Program-made: the position numbers and the translations under genes | The notes under the pieces: model-generated | Told to the model about the DNA's origin: nothing | The model's input: the letters and a program-made list of their open reading frames with translations, nothing else | The model's database searches: none | NCBI GenBank assembly: GCA_019321725.1 | Contig: CM033121.1 | Coordinates: 3,844,001 to 3,908,000, forward strand | From: Paulownia fortunei | Taxonomy: Eukaryota; Streptophyta; Magnoliopsida; Lamiales; Paulowniaceae | Length of the DNA: 64,000 nucleotides | Reading direction: 5' to 3' | Shown here: positions 11,901 to 23,697 of the stretch, piece after piece | How positions within the stretch are numbered: position 1 is the first letter of the stretch | How the letters are laid out: each line of letters begins with the position of its first letter

Positions 11901-12080
11901 GTAGCAGCTTTTGAGGCGGATAATGTTGTCCGAATTTTCTACGAATTCGACGGCCCATTTGGCGGATTTGGATGATCCGTTGCGGTCTTGGGTGACGGAT
12001 TCCTCGTCTTCCTCGGCCGTCAAGTACTTGTCGTGGGAGTTCTTCAGACGGACGGCTTTCGCGTGCAGGAATAACTCCAT
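8969..12080 (-). CDS. DUF569 two-domain (fascin-like, actin cross-linking annotated) protein
   Basis: Exon 1 is 11502-12080 (193 codons) and exon 2 is 10687-10978. Both borders have GT-AG signals in matching phase. Exon 1 carries the beta-trefoil-like DUF569 domain (LHAKAVRLKNSHDKYL, FLLGMTGRKVLQT, GLPPWRNSVTHD). Exon 2 carries the C-terminal conserved block (GRLIYFHIADEYGQIDEGF, PLNGKLYPLRLQLPPNNATM). At 10686 the frame can either run on to a stop at 10667 (296 residues) or splice at AAG|GTGATT to an acceptor at 9007, adding 12 residues plus a stop in the right phase (8969-9006; 302 residues). I prefer the splice, but the last exon is the weak part. I chose the ATG at 12080 because MELFLHAKAVRL is the family start; an in-frame ATG at 12119 would add 13 residues. 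The molecular function is unproven. The probable counterpart is At1g59710/At1g27100. Confidence 0.8.
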
Positions 12081-12226
12081 GGCTGCTGTTCTTGGGATTG
12101 AAATTAAAGGGCTCTGCACAAATTTAAAAGGTATTGATCAGTTTAGCTTAAGATTTTTGATGGGTTTTCTGGTGAGGTTTTGGTGTAATGGCTGTTGATA
12201 AAAATGGGATTGGATTGATACGAGTG

Positions 12227-12234
12227 TATTTATA
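12227..12234 (-). promoter_or_regulatory. TATA box of the first DUF569 gene
   Basis: TATAAATA on the minus strand, 147 bp upstream of the chosen ATG at 12080. This is a reasonable distance for a plant promoter with a short leader. Confidence 0.5.
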
Positions 12235-12452
12235 AAGAGCAGATGGAGGAAGTTTCTTAGGACAGCGGTGAAGTAGAATTGGCGCCAGCTATATTAAATA
12301 AAGAGTGTAGGAAGAGTTTGACAGGGTTCGTGGATTGTATTTGTCCGAACGCGGTCATGGGATGATGATCCTTTTTGACATTCCACGTGGGTAAAACGAA
12401 TTCGACAGAAAATAGAGACTCCAACTTTCAAGATAAAAAGAGAGGTCATATA

Positions 12453-12475
12453 ATATATATATATATATATATATA
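12453..12475. repeat. (AT)n microsatellite
   Basis: Uninterrupted AT dinucleotide run of about 11 units, upstream of the first DUF569 promoter. Confidence 0.9.
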
Positions 12476-14081
12476 CTATAACACCAATTATTTTTAATAA
12501 TTATTTAAAAATTGTATTATAAAAACAATTTATAACATATATGACATTCTGATTTAAATTTTTTTTAGAGAGGAACACGATCAGACAAGCCTCATTTAAT
12601 TCCTCCAATGATTAAAAAAATATCCATTACGCAATATATATGACATTTTGGCATAAATTTTTTAGAATTATTACTCTTTGTTCTAATGTCATAGCTTTTA
12701 TTTGACTTGGCACACTAAGAATTAATTTGTATATTTTTATATCTCGCATTATTGATTTAAATAAGATGGTAATTGTAAAAAAAATATTTTAAAAAAAGAA
12801 TAATGATTAAATTTTAGTGACCTATAACTAGATAAGTACGATGTGATTCGAGCACACCAAATTGGACCAATTGGTTGAACCTTCAAATTTGTAGGGTCGT
12901 CCGGCGGTCCTTGAAAGTAAAGCAGTAAAGCTCAACTTGTCTGGTCAAAGTGAAATAAGGGGTAGTAAAAACGCAAGGTAAAGAGAATTGCGTATGGACT
13001 TGTTGTACTCATTTTAAATATTCTATTTTAATTTTACATTATACTTTTTATTTTATATTATATATTTATGTTATGGATATAATTAATACTAATTATTTAT
13101 TTTATAAAATATTACATATACACTTAACGTGTATATATTATATACAATATAAAATGAAATAGCAAGATCCGAATAAAGGTTTCCAGATGCTGCTTGTGCT
13201 TGCAGAATGTCAAAGTAAGTATCGAAATTCTTTTTCTTTTTAATTTTTATTTTTTATGATTGATAATTCATAACTTCAAAAACCAAACCACTTGGAAAAA
13301 TAGTAAATAAATTGGATTGGGTGGAAGGTGACATTTCTGACCTAACTTGAATAATTAATTAATGTAATCTAGTAGCAAAATGACCACTAAGCCCATAATG
13401 GAGCTTTATAAAAGCAGAACCATTTTTTAATTGTTTGATGTGTATTATGAAATCATAAAGAAGTCAAATAATGTTTGAAAATACAAATCAGTCCAATCTG
13501 ATATAAATTCATCAACGAGAGAGAGAGAGAGTCCAATAATGTCTACTACATTAGAATTTTTTTGAGAATGCACCATAGTTTGCAAATAATCGTTTAATTT
13601 ATTAATTTATTGTGGGTCATATTACATTGTGAAAATCAAAAGAGAAATTGTTATTTAATTTACAAGTGGATCTTATTTATTTTTAAATTAGTGGGTGCCA
13701 ATTTCACAAAATAGGAGTTTTAAGTTTGAAATGATAGTCATAGGTTTGGAGGTGGACATTTTTATTTCCTAGCTTGATTTAAAAAACTAAAAAAAAACAA
13801 ACAAACAAACAAACGTGTTTTTTTGCTAAAATGAGAAAAAAAATGTACATTTTGTATGGTTTAAATAATAATAAAAACAAAAATGATAAACCAAACAAGG
13901 CCCAAAAATTTGATTTTTTGCAGACCAAATTCGTCACCAAAGAGCAAACACTCTTATAAATGTTGAGGAGTCACCAATAAGGCAATAAATGAAAGAATGA
14001 TCTATTTTTACAAGAAAAATTATAAATAAAGTATAAAAATGCGAAGAAAGCAAATAATCTCATCCCAGGATGATTGGCTCT

Positions 14082-14310
14082 TCTGTAAAGCTGTCAACTG
14101 GACCGATCTAGGTTGAACCGGTCCAGACCCATCTGTGAGGCGGGTTGGTTAAGTTCAAGCCTAATTATGAAATAATTTGAGTTGGATTGAATAAAATTTG
14201 TGAAAGGTAAGCCCAATTCAGCCCACTAGCTTGGTGCTAGTGGGCCGATCATGGCCTGGTCTGGACCTCGAGAGCTGGGCTTGCGGGCTAGGCCGACGAG
14301 TTATTTAAAA
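14082..14310 (+). mobile_element. Decayed hAT-like non-autonomous element fragment
   Basis: It starts with AAAGCTGTCAACTGGACCGA, which resembles the GCTGTCAA...GGCC termini of many plant hAT MITEs. A short run rich in GGGC/GCCC words follows, ending in a poly-A stretch. No matching opposite terminus was found, so it is truncated or misidentified. Confidence 0.35.
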
Positions 14311-14639
14311 AAAAAAAAAATTAAAAATATATAATTTATATGATATATCTTAACATAAGATATATAAACTTTATTTATTATAAATTATAAATTAAGTTTG
14401 AATTATGTCCTAAAATTAAATTTGTAATTATAAATTTTATTATTCAAAATCTATTATCCTAAAATTAAATTTAATTTTTATTTGATTAGTTTAAATTTAT
14501 TCCTATAAATTTAAATCTTTATCTTGTGAATTCTCTTATATAATTAATATACATTATTTTTATTTGATTATTGAGTTATACTAAGTTTAGATTTTAATTT
14601 TTCTTGTAGTATAGTCATTTGATATTTTAATTAATATAC

Positions 14640-15050
14640 ATTCATCTTAAGTTTATAATTTAAATTTCATAACTTTTCTTAGTCTAGTATACTTAACATT
14701 TATTATATTTTTTTCACTAATAGACTTACTTCTTAACTTTATATTTTAATTTTAATAATTTTTTTAAATTTAATATACTTAATACTATTTTGTTTTGTTA
14801 GTAATAGATTTACTTATTAAGTTTATATTTTAATCTTTATATTTTTTTTTAATTTACTATAATACTTAGTAATACTTTATTTTGTTAGTAATAGTTTTGT
14901 TACTATTTTTGAAACTCTTTTTACCTAGTATACTTATACTTAGTCCTTTTTTTTTTTTTTTTTGTTACTAACAGACTTACTAAATTTATATTTTAATTTT
15001 TATGCCTTTTTTAGTTTATTATAATACTTATGATTATTATTATCATGACT
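14640..15050. repeat. Degenerate tandem array, period about 83 bp
   Basis: The phrase (AC)TAATAGAYTTACT...TTTATATTTTAAT recurs near 14719, 14801 and 14967, with a partial match near 14885. That spacing implies about five decayed units of 80-84 bp. All are AT-rich and non-coding. Confidence 0.5.
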
Positions 15051-15127
15051 TTATTTAGTTTACTATAAATTATTTTTATAGTTTACTATAATCCTTATTA
15101 ATATAAATTTGCTTCTAAAATTTTCAA

Positions 15128-15231
15128 TAGAATTAAGTTTGGCATAATGGTTTGAGGGTTCTTTTCTTTACAATAGGTCAAGTTCTAATTCTTCATATCA
15201 CAATAATTATTTTTTATTAAAAAAAAAAAAC
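15128..15231 (+). mobile_element. Possible tRNA-derived SINE remnant
   Basis: TGGCATAATGGTTTGAG resembles an RNA polymerase III A box. About 35 bp later AGTTCTAATTC resembles a B box. The segment ends in a run of 12 A. This is the layout of a plant SINE head and tail, but both boxes are degenerate. Confidence 0.25.
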
Positions 15232-16539
15232 ATACAACATAATAAAATTAATATATATAATATTAAAAAGCTCATGACAGATCTAAACGATCCTGAACTT
15301 GGGCCGATTTTAAAGTGGACCTGGGTTTCAATTATTAAGAATAATAGAGCCCCTACTCATATACAAGAACCGACCCAAATAGTTTGTTACTGTTCATTAG
15401 CCAATAGTAAACTAATTTTTAGTAGACTAATTATGATTTGGATCGGTTATGCCCAACACATTTCAAATAAATTATCTCAACTCCCCAACTTATATGTTTT
15501 TTGTGTGACAGGATAAATTAATCTGAATGATGAAATTAAATAATTTTGAGCTTATAGACATGTGTGTTTAGTATGCATATTGATTCCTATGTAATCCACT
15601 AATGAGGAGGAGTTGGGCAATTGAAAATGGGGATAGATTAATAAGGAGGAAAATCTATCACCTATTGGTTCCTCAATTTAAAAAAAAAAAAATTATAAAA
15701 TTTACCCGTGAATTTTAATCTAATTATAAAATAAAACTCAATTATTTTTAAAAATTAAAACTAATTTATTCAAATTTATTTTTATTTTACAAATACTCCT
15801 CAATAGGTGTAATTTGTAAAATAAATATAAATATCAATAAATTATTTGTAATTTACAAATTTATATAATTATTTTTTTTAAATAGCTCAAACTTTAAGAA
15901 TAGTTTTTATAATTTATCCTAAGAAAAATTAGACAGATGCTTAAGATTTCACAATTCATAAAACACTATCTTGTGAGTTTGATAGTCACAATTGCTTTAG
16001 ATTGAGTAATTGAGTTATTAAATATTAAAATTAATATAAAAAAGTAAATTATAAGAAATGATTATAGCACCTTGTGAACCAAAAACACATTACCAATTTT
16101 TACATGGAAGTAGAGAAAGTTTTAGAAAAATCCTTTAAACTTACCTTTTAGTGGCTCTATTTAGCAACATTATTATATGAGTATATTAGCACTATTAATT
16201 GTTTGTATATTTATTTACTTTGCATTTTTCACTGATGGATATAGAGAGAAAGTTAATTACCAATTACGAGCTTGTTCATATGAGATTAGCTCCAATAATG
16301 AGAACTCCGTTAATGAGTACTAGGGGTATGATGGTAATTTTCTCAAATAAAATGTTAAGGAAAAATAAGAAATGCTAAAAAGGGTAAAATCGTAAAAAAA
16401 TTATTTTTGTTTCTTTTACTGTTGCACCCCAATTATATTTGGAATACACACGTGTATTTGGAATTCTATGAAGAAAGCCTTCATTCTTCGATAATAAGTA
16501 TGTCTACAATTATTAGAACATAAATTTTTTTTTGTATAT

Positions 16540-16930
16540 TACTAACTTGATCATGAAAGAAGTTTAACATTGTTTTCATAATTGAATTAATATTTAAATT
16601 AATTTTATTATTGATTCAATAAGTGATCTAATTAGTTTAATAAAAATGAATTAATTGTTATGTGTTAAATTTTAAAAATAAAAATAAATAAATAATCAAT
16701 AAAAAATACATCTAATAAATTTTAAAATTCAAATAACTACATATATATAATCAAATATCAAATTTAAAATTTAAATTTACTCAAAAAAATATAAAAAATA
16801 CACCAAAAAAAAAAACTAAACTAAACTAATTTTGATCGATTTTTTGACTGTTCCGATCGATTTTGATTGGTTCAACCTCATTTTTTATTTTTTTTACTTA
16901 ATCGAATCAAAATAAAAATCACATGTAGGT
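16540..16930. repeat. Dispersed AT-rich repeat, copy 1
   Basis: Contains ACATCTAATAAATTTTAAAA, a CAAATATCAAATTTAAA stretch and a run of A, then TAATTTTGATCGATTTTTTG and repeated CGATTTTGATTGGTTCAACC-type words. The same order of phrases recurs at 21225-21520, so the two are members of one interspersed family. Edges are approximate and the class is unknown. Confidence 0.45.
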
Positions 16931-17289
16931 TTACATTAGTAGCCCATCCACAACCAGATTGACAGGTTGATATAACAAATATGATTATTCTACAAGAGAT
17001 TAAAGCATATATGGAATTCCTAATTGAATCGATCAATCTAATTTTGAAAATAATAAAATTTAATTAGAAAACTTCATGTTACTTAGATGTTAGAAAACCC
17101 TCACAATTCTTCCAAGGACTTATATTCATACTCTATGTATGTGTTCATACCACTTGTCCAACCCATTTTATATGTCCAAATTTTCTGTCAAGAGGAATTG
17201 ACGATGTCACGCCCAATACAATCTTCTTCCTCATTAGTAATCATATCATAATACGCAAAGGTAAAACTATCAAAACTAAATAACCCGCT

Positions 17290-17937
17290 TTATTTGACAG
17301 TCGTTAGTAAACGTACCTTCTTCATGGACAACCTCGGCGAAGGCGAGGCCGAACCGGAGAAACCCGACGGCACAGAAACCGGTGACCCGAACCCGAACTC
17401 GATTTCCAAACTTGATATCTCATTCGAAACCGAAGAAAAGCTCGAGACCATAGAAAAATAATCCGCCATCGCCTCATCCTCCGGCACCTCCACCGCCTCC
17501 ACATCCCACACAACCCAATCATGCGTGGCGGCGGCGTGCGGTCTATCATGCGTAACCGAATTCCTCCACGGCGGCATTCCGCCGTTGGCCCTCAAATACG
17601 TCCCCCCAAAAGCTTTCAGTTTCACCTGAAACCCGTCCCTAATGGGCTGCCACTCGATTGTCAAGTCTTTTGTGTGGTTCTCCGGTACAGTTTGGAGTAC
17701 TTTGTGGCCCGTCATGCCTAGTAAAAAGGGCTCGTTGGAGGCGGTGAGATAGCGGTTGTAACAGCTTTTCAGGCTGACGACGTGGCGGTTGTTGTCCACG
17801 AGCTCCACCAGCCACCTGGCTTTCCTGGCAGCGCCGCTCCTGCTCTGCCGTACGGTGATTTGATCGTCGTTGGCGACTAAGTACTTGTTTAAGTGGCTTT
17901 TCAGCCTCACTGCCTTTGCTTTGGTGAAGAACTCCAT
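17290..17937 (-). CDS. DUF569 single-domain paralogue
   Basis: 215 residues from the family-typical start MEFFTKAKAVRLKSHL (an in-frame ATG at 17943 would add two residues). It carries the N-terminal DUF569 domain only: KYLVAND, SCYNRYLTASNEPFLLGMTG, KVLQTVP and GGMPPWRNSVTHDRPHAAAT. A Ser/Val-rich tail with no motif follows. The upstream paralogue at 12 kb has a second domain on exon 2. Here the tail carries a good donor-like AAG|GTACGT at about 17314, but no C-terminal-domain exon is visible in the next 5 kb. The gene therefore either ends here or has lost its second exon. It probably arose as a tandem duplicate of the 12-kb gene. Function is unproven. Confidence 0.8.
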   Translation of the reverse strand: MEFFTKAKAVRLKSHLNKYLVANDDQITVRQSRSGAARKARWLVELVDNNRHVVSLKSCYNRYLTASNEPFLLGMTGHKVLQTVPENHTKDLTIEWQPIRDGFQVKLKAFGGTYLRANGGMPPWRNSVTHDRPHAAATHDWVVWDVEAVEVPEDEAMADYFSMVSSFSSVSNEISSLEIEFGFGSPVSVPSGFSGSASPSPRLSMKKVRLLTTVK

Positions 17938-18240
17938 TAACAAACGATTTCTTGATGGTTCTTGTGTGTGGTAAAAATGGAAATTAATAAGGAGAGGTTT
18001 AGAATAGTTGATGCATGCAAGAAATGTAATTAATATATTATAAGGGGGTGAAAAAGAGAGTGTTTGTCTGAAGGTTTTTGGATTCTTATTACATTATGAG
18101 ATTAGAACAATATATTAATGAAAAGCCAAGTGTTGATTTTAATTTGTATTATGATTTTTGTGTGTGTGTTCGTATGAAAGGACTTGGGAAATGGTTGAAA
18201 TTACAGGGCAAAGGAAGAAGAGTTGAGGTCCGGGGGTTTT

Positions 18241-18254
18241 GGGGGGGGGGGGGG
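18241..18254 (+). repeat. G14 homopolymer
   Basis: Fourteen consecutive G, preceded by a G5 run five bases earlier. It sits about 300 bp upstream of the second DUF569 start codon and can join a G-quadruplex. Confidence 0.85.
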
Positions 18255-20559
18255 TTGGAGTTGGTTGTAAGAATGAATTTCTCTTGAAATATGGTGTTTC
18301 TGTCAAAATGACATATATGGGGTAAGAAATAAGAATCATTATATAATAGTGGGCATTGATTAAAATGGACATACCTAATAATATTAACTAATGATTTATA
18401 AATATTTTGAAAGTTTTTTAAGGGGTCTTGAAATTGAAGTCCCAAATAATTACAATAATCCGGATATAATAAATTTTACGGTAATTTCATCATGTGATAA
18501 TTATGATTGTTTCAATTTTTGAAATTACAGGAAGGAAATTCAAACACTTGCAAATAGGGTGGCAAATGGTTGGGATGGATCCGACTCAAAATAAGGTATG
18601 GGATTAGTTATTGTCCCAAGAATTTATTTGTGAGGTTATATATGTCATTTTAAATTATAAGATATCATTCTAAACCATTTTTTCTTTAAAATCATTTTTT
18701 TTCCATCCCTTTTAAATTGTTTATAATTTATCAATGAATACAAAATTGGGTTTCTTTTCCCTTATTCAAATATCAAGGTCATACTCATTCCTCAGGAAAA
18801 CCTATTCTTGATTTTCACAAGAAGGAAATGTGTCTTCAGAAAGTTGTGGCAAAGGAAGAAAACTTGGAATAATGGAATTTTTGAATTCGGTTTGGATCCA
18901 CAACTTAATGGATCTATTGAATCCGACTCCATGGTTCCAATATCTAAAAATTAAGATCGAACTTACTAGATTTAGCACTGAATTGGATTCAACGCATGAA
19001 TCCATAACATTATTACAATCCCAATTCTCACTTGATGCCCGTAAACATATATCTGGTTCGGTATGGAGTAGTTGTACCTATAAACGTTATTGATCAGGTT
19101 AATTAATTCTCGTTCAATCATATTTTCATTAATAAATGATAGTGCTAAAAATAAATATCAATATATATATATATTCACTCAAATTAGAAATAAAAGATAA
19201 TAAAATTTAATACTTTTACTCAAAAAAGGTTAGTGGTATAACCAATAATGAAATGCTAAACTATGACATGCTAAATTAGTTTATCTATGATTTGGTCCAC
19301 ATATTAGTGTGATTGCCACTATCATTTCACTACATTCCACACATAATAAAGGTAAGAACACCCGTGCAATCAAATGTAAATGAGGTAATCATTTGTGAAT
19401 GGAAAGAAGCAAAGTGCTCTTTTTTTTTTTTTTTTTCCATTTCATTTGAGCTTAGACTTTCAATCAGATCATAAATTTATAATTCTGCAAAATATTTTAA
19501 ACTATTACCATACATGATATATCTTCGATTGTTAATTAAACAAATTGATGCGTGAATGCTTACATTAGTGTCTTTTGTATCCCTAAGTACCAGTCTAAAT
19601 TTGAAAAATATTAAGTATAAGCATTGTCATATACCACAATTAAAAATGTCGAATATTTTGTTTTGAACTTTGACAATGTTAAATTATTTTGTAAACGTAT
19701 ATTACTATTTCTCTATATAATAATAAAAAAATAATGAATTACTTGAATGCAGTACTTTCACAATATTTACAAAAACATTAATTTTGTATTACTCTTGTGC
19801 TCAAATTATGTTTTATCTAATTCTCAGAGAAAATAACTTATACGAGATGGAGCTAGAGGCAGCGGCGAACAGCCCTCAACTCCTCAAAAGTTTTAAATTA
19901 GTATGAATTATATATATATTTATTAAATTTTACAATTTTGCCTTCTTAAATAATTAAAAATACACTATATTTACTATTTAAAAAATAAATAAATCTTGCC
20001 TCCTTAGTATTTATTTTCTGCCTCTGTTCCTATGCGTCGTTACGCAAAAGAGAATGGATAAAAAGAAAACAAAAAGAAAGATCACGTAAACCAATATTTG
20101 ACATTAAACTCAACAAAATGAAAGAAAAAAGAAATTACTTGTGCTATCTTTTTATTTCAAGTCGTGTTTTAACATTGTAAAATGCTCGATATAATTATCA
20201 AAATTTAGCAAATAATGCTTCACATTTCAAGAGTCTCTGGCTATATTTTCTAGTGGTTAAGAAAAACACAACCTATTATTATTTTTTACCAAAAAATTAT
20301 AATAATTTATCATCTTGTCACTTTAGAAATAAATATTTAATTATCATTATAATTAATATTTTGACTAAAATCATACACTATGATAGTGCAAAAATTTCTT
20401 TATTTTACTTTTGTTACATCCATGTTGGACTCTACTAAAATGAAATCTATAGCCAATTAAATTAATAAATTATACTAAAATTGATGGATTCATAGACTTC
20501 CCAATCAAACCATGAGAAAAATGGAGATATGCCGATTGCACAAGTGGATGAAGTTAGGT

Positions 20560-20765
20560 GAAGTGGAATGGGATAGGCGAGTGCCTTTTAGTGCTCCATC
20601 TCTGCGCGTGCATCTTGCAGATCTACGTGGACTACTTTCTCTTAGAAGCAGAAAATTCACGACTGACTAACACGCTTCTTCACACGTGGACGTTACAACC
20701 ACGTTTCATGGGTCGTACTTTTACGATGTTGCTTAAAAACGTAAGTCACCACGTGTGCGGCTGAA
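20560..20765. promoter_or_regulatory. Orphan island of G-box/ACGT elements
   Basis: Two perfect CACGTG G-boxes (20683-20688 and 20750-20755) plus ACGTGG at 20624 and CCACGT at 20699 lie within about 130 bp. This is a more GC-rich patch in AT-rich DNA. The nearest start codons are 2.7 kb (DUF569, minus) and 2.9 kb (LRK10L, plus) away. A 68-codon frame here has no motif. It may be a distal element or the relic of a lost promoter. Confidence 0.35.
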
Positions 20766-21224
20766 TTTTTATCGATCTTGTTGGGCAAGTTTCGAGTTCA
20801 CATCAGTGATTTTATAATTAGATTAGTAATCATAACAATTTTACTATGACGGTTGAATTAATTGTGATTGACTTAAAAATTAATTATATATTTTTTATAT
20901 TATTTAAAATAATAATATAATAAATTAATTATTATTAATTTATTCTACAACAACAATAATTACAATATGGGTTTCAAAGTCAATTTAATAATTAATAAGG
21001 TTGAGGTTAACAAGGCTACCACCGTGAAGAAATGCAAACCTCAGTTTGAGGACGAAGCTAAGCAATAAAAAGAACTACGTGTTATATTATTATTATAATA
21101 AAAGATATATTTTTAGATAAATATAAAGAGATAAATTCGTTAAAATATTCTATATAGAAAAAAACAACTATGATACATCATGATATGTGAAGTAGTGTGG
21201 GACAAAAAAATAAATTAGTAATAC

Positions 21225-21520
21225 ATTATAAATATTAAAAAAAAATTAACTGAAAAACATCTAACAAAATATAAAAGTCAAATAATAATATATATATAAC
21301 AAAATATCAAGTTTAAATTTATTAAAAATTAATAAAAATTATTTTTTTAAAAAAATAAAAAATAAAAATTGATCAAACTAATTTTGATGACCAAATCGGT
21401 TAAACCAAAAATTCGATTATCTAATTCTAATCGAATCGAACTTACCCGTGATTTACGATTGAACCGACCAGTATAATTCGATTTTCAAAATATTGGTCAG
21501 AATATACATATTCGTTTTAA
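21225..21520. repeat. Dispersed AT-rich repeat, copy 2
   Basis: Has the same phrase order as the copy at 16540-16930: ACATCTAACAAAATATAAAA, a CAAAATATCAAGTTTAAA stretch, A-rich runs, then TGATCAAACTAATTTTGATG and CGATT/GAACCG words. The two copies are in the same orientation. No ORF is present. Confidence 0.45.
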
Positions 21521-22079
21521 TAAAGGAACAATAAAGAGTTTATTATTTTAAATGATTTAAACTATAACCCACAGTTTCTTTATATATATATATATATTGC
21601 ATATTTCTAAGATACATACTAATTTGATTTATTCGTTATGGAATATTATTGCTATCTTTTTGAGGATTCTACTACAATACTTGTTCAAATTATTTTTGCT
21701 TTGGCAAATCATATTTTAAATGAGTTTTAAAATTTCCTTATTTTTCGTTATTTCAACATTTGGCATGTCATTTTATATTATTTGTATCACATGACCTCAT
21801 CTTATTAAAATTTTGTAATCTTCATTATTCGGCTATTTATTTGATTTCTATTACTATAATTTATAGCATTATTATTGTTATAATTCATATATTCAGATTT
21901 AACTTATCCATTCATATTTCTAATCTTATAAGAGGCTACTGAGATATTCATGATTTTATTATCGAATTTCATTGATCGATTATATCTTCCAACGGTCATA
22001 TTTCTAATTTTATATGTTTAAGAGAATTACTTTGATGTTCATCTTTTATAAACAAAATTTGAGATATAATATTTTTCAT

Positions 22080-22407
22080 TGGCCTTGTTTGGTGTTATTT
22101 CTCCAAAATATTTTTCTTCTCAAAAGAGAATTGAGTTTGGAATTATTGTTTTGAGTAAACAAGTTCTCATTCTTCTAGAATACTTATCCAATTATTATTT
22201 TAATAAAATAATGTATATCATACTTTACTTTCATTTAATTTAATAAAATAATATTGACAATATATTTACATTAAAAATATCTCTTAATATACATTACATA
22301 ATTTCTTTCCAACAAAATATTCAAATATATTCTCCAATCTACTACCCAAAATATATTTTTCAAAATATTTTTTTCTAAAATACCAAAAATAACACAAAAC
22401 AAAACCA
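22080..22407. mobile_element. hAT-like MITE with TIRs and near-perfect 8-bp flanks
   Basis: The left terminus is TGGCCTTGTTTGGTGTTATT and the inverted right terminus is TGGTTTTGTTTTGTGTTATT. Flanking octamers TTTTTCAT and TTTTCTAT look like an aged 8-bp target duplication, the hAT hallmark. The element is 328 bp with inner inverted AAAATATTTTT blocks and no ORF. Confidence 0.55.
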
Positions 22408-23263
22408 TTTTCTATACTTCCTTGGGAATTTGAATGTTTTTGCCACATAATTATGTACTGATTCTTTTTGTGTACGTGGACATAAAGTAAGACACCAATT
22501 CCTTGCTACCAAATTTATGAAGTCATGAAGCAATTTATAGGGTTTAGGTTTTGGGATGTCTTGATATTTAGGATATGAGTAAATACTTTGCAAATTACTA
22601 CCATGTGAAAAGATGTTGAAGACTTAATTAATAATATTGTCTATATTTCAAATCTATAACTTCTATTTTTTTTTTCCTGGGATATTTCAAAAAAATATTT
22701 ATTTATACTAAAATAAAAATTATTTTCCCGCAAATACCGTCTCTTAACCAATATCCAATCAAACTAAATACATCACGATGAGAATAATATTTATTAAAAA
22801 AAAAAGACGTGAATTTACATAATGGGGAAACTAAAAAAGACAGCCATAATTTGGTGGTAAACTTTCTTAGGTACTCATAGCAGAAATCTTTGACAATTCA
22901 ATCATAGAGCTACCAAAATCATGAATCTCTAGAAGAAGCAATCAAAAAATGAAACACATAATCAAATAAATGACACTTGATTTAAGACTTACACGCTCAC
23001 AAGCCAATAAAAGTGGGGTAAATATGGGCCATGCTGCATTGGTAAAATGCTTAGGTACTAAATTCGCAAGATTGATTTTTTGAGTATTTTATTGACTTTT
23101 CACGAATGTTGTTTTGTAGTCCGTTTAGGTTCACGTGGGATGTTATTATTGAACACCGACATAAATTATTTATAAATATATCTTCTAAACGTGTAAAAAT
23201 TATATCCACACTTGAATTTATCGGACGAATGAATTAGGGTTCAAAATTAATCAGATAAATATA

Positions 23264-23404
23264 AATACTTAAATTAAAAAAAAAATGAGGCAAATATGTG
23301 AAAAACAAGCAAGCAATCATATTAATACGATGAAATATGAACACTTAAATTATAAAAAAAAATTGGGGGCAAATATGTGAAAAGCAAGCAAGCAAGCAAT
23401 CATA
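23264..23404. repeat. Direct repeat upstream of the LRK10L gene
   Basis: Two imperfect copies (about 23264-23321 and 23340-23404) share ACTTAAATTA, an A run, GGCAAATATGTGAAAA and tandem CAAG units before CAATCATA. Copy 2 has one more CAAG unit than copy 1. Confidence 0.65.
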
Positions 23405-23554
23405 CATGATTCTCTTCGAAAGCATGGAAAAAAAAGAAAAGAAAAGTTAGGCCAATATTTTTCAAATTTCCACAAACCCCCATTTGGTCTCCTCAGTCCT
23501 CAGCCAGCCAGTTGCTATCTTTTTTGAGATTTTTTGTCTTCACCCCATTCTCTT

Positions 23555-23606
23555 CACGTGAGTCCCCCCCACTTTTCCCTCCCCTCGAGACCCCCCTCCC
23601 ACCCCC
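23555..23606 (+). promoter_or_regulatory. G-box and C-rich tract upstream of LRK10L
   Basis: A CACGTG G-box at 23555-23560 is followed by runs of 7, 4, 6, 3 and 5 or more C up to 23606. The complementary strand therefore meets the G-quadruplex pattern. The tract ends about 90 bp before the ATG at 23698, in the expected promoter or 5' leader. Confidence 0.4.
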
Positions 23607-23697
23607 ATGAACCTAGGTAGGCCACCCGAACTAGATCAAGATTTAGATCTTTCCTCCCCTCATTGATGACTACGTTTCCCATTTTGGCTCCACAACC

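Larger units (their letters stand above)
12235..17289. other. 5-kb AT-rich intergenic region between DUF569 paralogues
   Basis: I see no gene here. It is dominated by A/T tracts and decayed repeats. The ones I can describe are an AT microsatellite at 12453-12475, a hAT-like fragment near 14082, a degenerate tandem array at 14640-15050, a possible SINE near 15128 and a dispersed repeat copy at 16540-16930. No second-domain exon for the 17.3-kb DUF569 gene was found in it. An 80-codon frame at 15274-15516 shows no motif. Confidence 0.6.
17938..23697. other. 5.8-kb AT-rich intergenic region
   Basis: I see no gene. Items that can be described are a G14 run at 18241-18254, a dispersed ACGT-rich island at 20560-20765, a repeat copy at 21225-21520, a MITE at 22080-22407 and a direct repeat at 23264-23404. 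An 87-codon frame at 18830-19093 lies in slightly more GC-rich DNA but shows no motif. Confidence 0.6.

Noticed and set aside
11505..12198. Plus-strand frames up to 156 codons
   Set aside because: Mirror frames of the GC-rich DUF569 exon on the other strand.
18830..19093. 87-codon plus-strand frame
   Set aside because: No recognisable motif, no splice or promoter support; possibly old repeat DNA.
20240..20275. tRNA-like phrase TCTAGTGGTTAAG
   Set aside because: No acceptor stem, anticodon arm or T-loop follows.
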